Below are positions 4,147-5,683 of a stretch of DNA of 5,683 nucleotides, piece after piece (within the stretch, counting starts at the first letter, position 1; every line of letters begins with the position of its first letter). A model generated the notes under the pieces. The model did no database searches. It saw nothing but the letters and a program-made list of their open reading frames with translations, and was not told the DNA's origin. The DNA comes from Verrucomicrobiota bacterium (GTDB lineage Bacteria > Verrucomicrobiota > Verrucomicrobiia > Limisphaerales > UBA1096). The position numbers were made by a program, and so were the translations under genes. The stretch is from the NCBI GenBank assembly GCA_003972865.1, contig QOAX01000093.1, forward strand, positions 1 to 5,683, written 5' to 3'.

Positions 4147-5683
4147 ATGCAAACCAAGGTGAACCGATTGTTGCTGTGGGGTGCCGCGCTGGCTTGGCTG
4201 GGCGGCTTGGCCAAGGCCGAGGTGTCGTTTGAAAAACAGGTCCAGCCTGTGCTCGCCTCGGCCTGCCTGAGCTGTCACGGCGAGAAAAAGCCCAAGGGCG
4301 AACTGCAACTGCACACCCACACCGGGCTGCTCGAGGGCAGCGAGTACGGCAAGGTTGTTGTCCCCGGCAAGCCGAAAAAAAGCTCGCTCTACACGACCAC
4401 CGTCCTGCCGTCGGACGACGACGAAATCATGCCGCCCAAGGGCGAGCCACTCACCGCCGACCAGGCCAATGTGCTCAAGGAATGGATCGCCGCGGGGGCT
4501 AAGTGGCCGGAGGGGCTGGTGATCCAGCAGGTTCGCCGGATCGATTTCGTCAAGGACATCAAGCCGATCTTGGAGGTGTCGTGCGTCAGTTGCCACCGCG
4601 AGGAGCACGACAAGGGCGACCTGCGACTGGACGAGCGTCAGTATGCCTTCGAGGCCGGCGAATACGGCGCGGCGGTTGTGCCGTTTGACCTGGAGAAAGG
4701 CACGCTCTACCAGACCGTGACGCTTCCCGCCGATCACGACGACCTGATGCCGCCATCCAACAAGGGCGGGCCGCTGCCGAAGGAGCAACTCGACCTGTTG
4801 CGCGACTGGATCGTGCAGGGCGCCGCCTGGCCGGAGGGGCTGAAGCTCGAGCAGGTGCGCCGCGACACCGGCAAGCAGCCCGAAGCCGGTGGGAGCCTCG
4901 CCGCCGCGCCCAAGGGGGTTGTCGATATTCGCAACAAGGCGATCGAAAAACTCATCGAGCAACTCGAGCCGACCATGAAGCCGTACGGGGGGGAAATCCC
5001 CGGAACCGGGGTCAAGTTTGAAATGCTCCCGATCCCAAGCGGCGAATTCGTGATGGGCAGTCCGGCGAAAGAAACGGGCCGGAAAGAGACCGAGGGGCCG
5101 CAGCACAAGGTGAGGATCGCGCCGTTCTGGATGGCCAAGACCGAGACCACGTGGAACGCCTACACGCTGTTCATCTACGAGGAGGAGGAAAAGATGGTAA
5201 TGAAGATTCGCGCCTACAAGCCGGAGCTCAACGCTGTTTCCGACGCCGTCGCGCGCCCGACCACGCCGTACGTCGAGATGAGCTTCGGGATGGGCACCGA
5301 AGGATTCCCGGCGATCAGCATGACCCAGCATGCCGCCAACACCTATTGCAAATGGCTCACCGCCAAGACCGGCCACTACTACCGCCTGCCGACCGAGGCC
5401 GAGTGGGAGTATGCCTGCCGCGCCGGCACCACCACGATGTACAGTTTCGGGGACGATCCCGCATTGATCGATGAGTACGCATGGCACGATGGCAACAGCG
5501 ACTCAAAGTACCAGAAGGTCGGCACAAAAAAATCCAATGCGTGGGGCCTGCACGACATGCACGGCAATGTATCCGAGTGGACGCTCGACCAGTTCGTCCC
5601 GGATATTTACGCGACGTTCAAGGATACCGTTTCCAATCCCTTCGAGTACGGCAAGTCGCTGTACCCCCGCGTCGCCCGCGGCG
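4147..5683 (+). CDS. Exported fusion of two c-type cytochrome domains and an FGE-sulfatase (SUMF1-like) domain, C-terminus cut by the window edge
   Basis: 512 full codons are visible and the frame continues past the right edge. Residues 1-24 form a Sec signal peptide (LLLWGAALAWLGG, cleavage likely after LAKA). Two related Planctomycete cytochrome c (PSCyt1-like) domains follow. The first has CLSCH at 40-44, MPP at 95-97 and WIAAGAKWPEG at 113-123; the second has CVSCH at 146-150, MPP at 201-203 and WIVQGAAWPEG at 221-231. Each CxxCH should carry one covalent haem in the periplasm, with the MPP Met a candidate distal ligand. A linker (about 232-287) with one short helix-like stretch leads to an FGE-sulfatase domain (PF03781) from about 289: IPSGEFVMGSP (296-306), RLPTEAEWEYACRAGT (413-428) and MHGNVSEW (471-478). 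In true formylglycine-generating enzymes the catalytic cysteines lie near the C-terminus, beyond this window, so catalysis cannot be judged; many family members are not sulfatase activators. The frame is open upstream of ATG 4147, which was chosen for the signal peptide. Domain calls are firm; the electron partner and FGE substrate are unknown. Confidence 0.92.
   Translation, partial: MQTKVNRLLLWGAALAWLGGLAKAEVSFEKQVQPVLASACLSCHGEKKPKGELQLHTHTGLLEGSEYGKVVVPGKPKKSSLYTTTVLPSDDDEIMPPKGEPLTADQANVLKEWIAAGAKWPEGLVIQQVRRIDFVKDIKPILEVSCVSCHREEHDKGDLRLDERQYAFEAGEYGAAVVPFDLEKGTLYQTVTLPADHDDLMPPSNKGGPLPKEQLDLLRDWIVQGAAWPEGLKLEQVRRDTGKQPEAGGSLAAAPKGVVDIRNKAIEKLIEQLEPTMKPYGGEIPGTGVKFEMLPIPSGEFVMGSPAKETGRKETEGPQHKVRIAPFWMAKTETTWNAYTLFIYEEEEKMVMKIRAYKPELNAVSDAVARPTTPYVEMSFGMGTEGFPAISMTQHAANTYCKWLTAKTGHYYRLPTEAEWEYACRAGTTTMYSFGDDPALIDEYAWHDGNSDSKYQKVGTKKSNAWGLHDMHGNVSEWTLDQFVPDIYATFKDTVSNPFEYGKSLYPRVARG
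4206..4215. repeat. Fifth palindrome copy, inside the signal-peptide codons of the cytochrome-FGE gene
   Basis: CTTGGCCAAG is a 10-bp palindrome and repeats the core of 1804-1817 and 4076-4093. It encodes part of the LAKA signal-peptide end, so it may be coincidence from codons for Leu-Ala-Lys. It lies 59 bp after the ATG and 113 bp after the end of the 18-bp palindrome. Confidence 0.35.
4225..4839 (+). repeat. Tandem duplication of the cytochrome domain
   Basis: At protein level, residues 27-123 and 132-231 share one plan: F/D-x-x-K-x-[IV]-x-P-[IV]-L, CxSCH, K-G-[ED]-L-x-L, a Tyr-Gly and V-V-[VP]-P stretch, S/T-L-Y-x-T, MPP, and [ED]WI..GA.WPEG. CxxCH motifs are at 4264-4278 and 4582-4596, 106 residues apart. 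The two copies have diverged well beyond a recent duplication. The pattern is seen directly; origin by internal duplication is inference. Confidence 0.75.

Noticed and set aside
4017..4214. 66-residue N-terminal extension of the pseudopilin from ATG 4214
   Set aside because: It would bury the class III leader, overlap the divergent gene and encode the 18-bp palindrome; the start at 4016 fits the family.
3829..5487. Long minus-strand open frame (552 codons) opposite the cytochrome-FGE gene
   Set aside because: It lies antisense to clear conserved domains (CxxCH, MPP, RLPTEAEWEY). Its protein is rich in Arg, Gly and Leu with no recognisable motif, as expected for a GC-rich shadow frame.
1..5683. 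CRISPR array, tRNA/rRNA, insertion sequence, toxin-antitoxin or phage-defence genes
   Set aside because: No regularly spaced repeats, RNA-gene landmarks, transposase motifs or small gene pairs were seen; the intergenic motif copies are irregularly spaced and too few for an array.

Overview
The window most likely comes from a Verrucomicrobiota bacterium, or a close relative in the Planctomycetota-Verrucomicrobiota-Chlamydiota group. It is GC-rich and carries several families expanded in that group: a DUF1501 protein with a Tat signal, tandem Planctomycete-type cytochrome c (PSCyt1-like) domains, an FGE-sulfatase/SUMF1 domain, and a type II pseudopilin-like protein. The pseudopilin N-terminus (FTLVELLVV, LLLPALGRAKEKSKA, then an NDNEDYYP-like stretch) resembles verrucomicrobial proteins more than the planctomycetal LLLPAVQAAREAARR type. 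This assignment is inferred from protein style; the window has no rRNA or marker gene.

The layout is four protein genes on alternating strands, with no RNA gene, CRISPR array or mobile element seen. (1) Minus strand, 1715 to the left edge: a secreted metallophosphoesterase of the purple-acid-phosphatase type, cut at its C-terminus. (2) Plus strand, 1916-3253: a complete Tat-exported DUF1501 protein. (3) Minus strand, 3282-4016: a complete pseudopilin-like protein. (4) Plus strand, 4147 to the right edge: a secreted protein with two tandem CxxCH cytochrome domains fused to an FGE-sulfatase domain, cut before the end of that domain. Gaps between genes are 200, 28 and 130 bp. Because neighbouring genes always oppose each other, each looks like its own transcription unit as far as the window shows.

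All four products appear to be exported or anchored at the envelope: two Sec-type signal peptides, one Tat signal, and one type IV pilin-like leader. Three belong to families connected with phosphate- or sulfate-ester chemistry: a metallophosphatase, DUF1501 (alkaline phosphatase/sulfatase-like fold), and an FGE-like domain. A shared role in extracellular ester or polysaccharide use is plausible but only inferred; no sulfatase or transporter lies in the window.

The least explained signal is a short palindrome-centred motif, TTGRYCAAGCG. It occurs in every one of the three intergenic gaps (twice in the first) and again inside the signal-peptide codons of gene 4. It reaches a perfect 18-bp palindrome at 4076-4093. 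This may be a regulator operator or a genome-wide iterated short palindrome. No clear sigma70-type promoter could be assigned to any gene.
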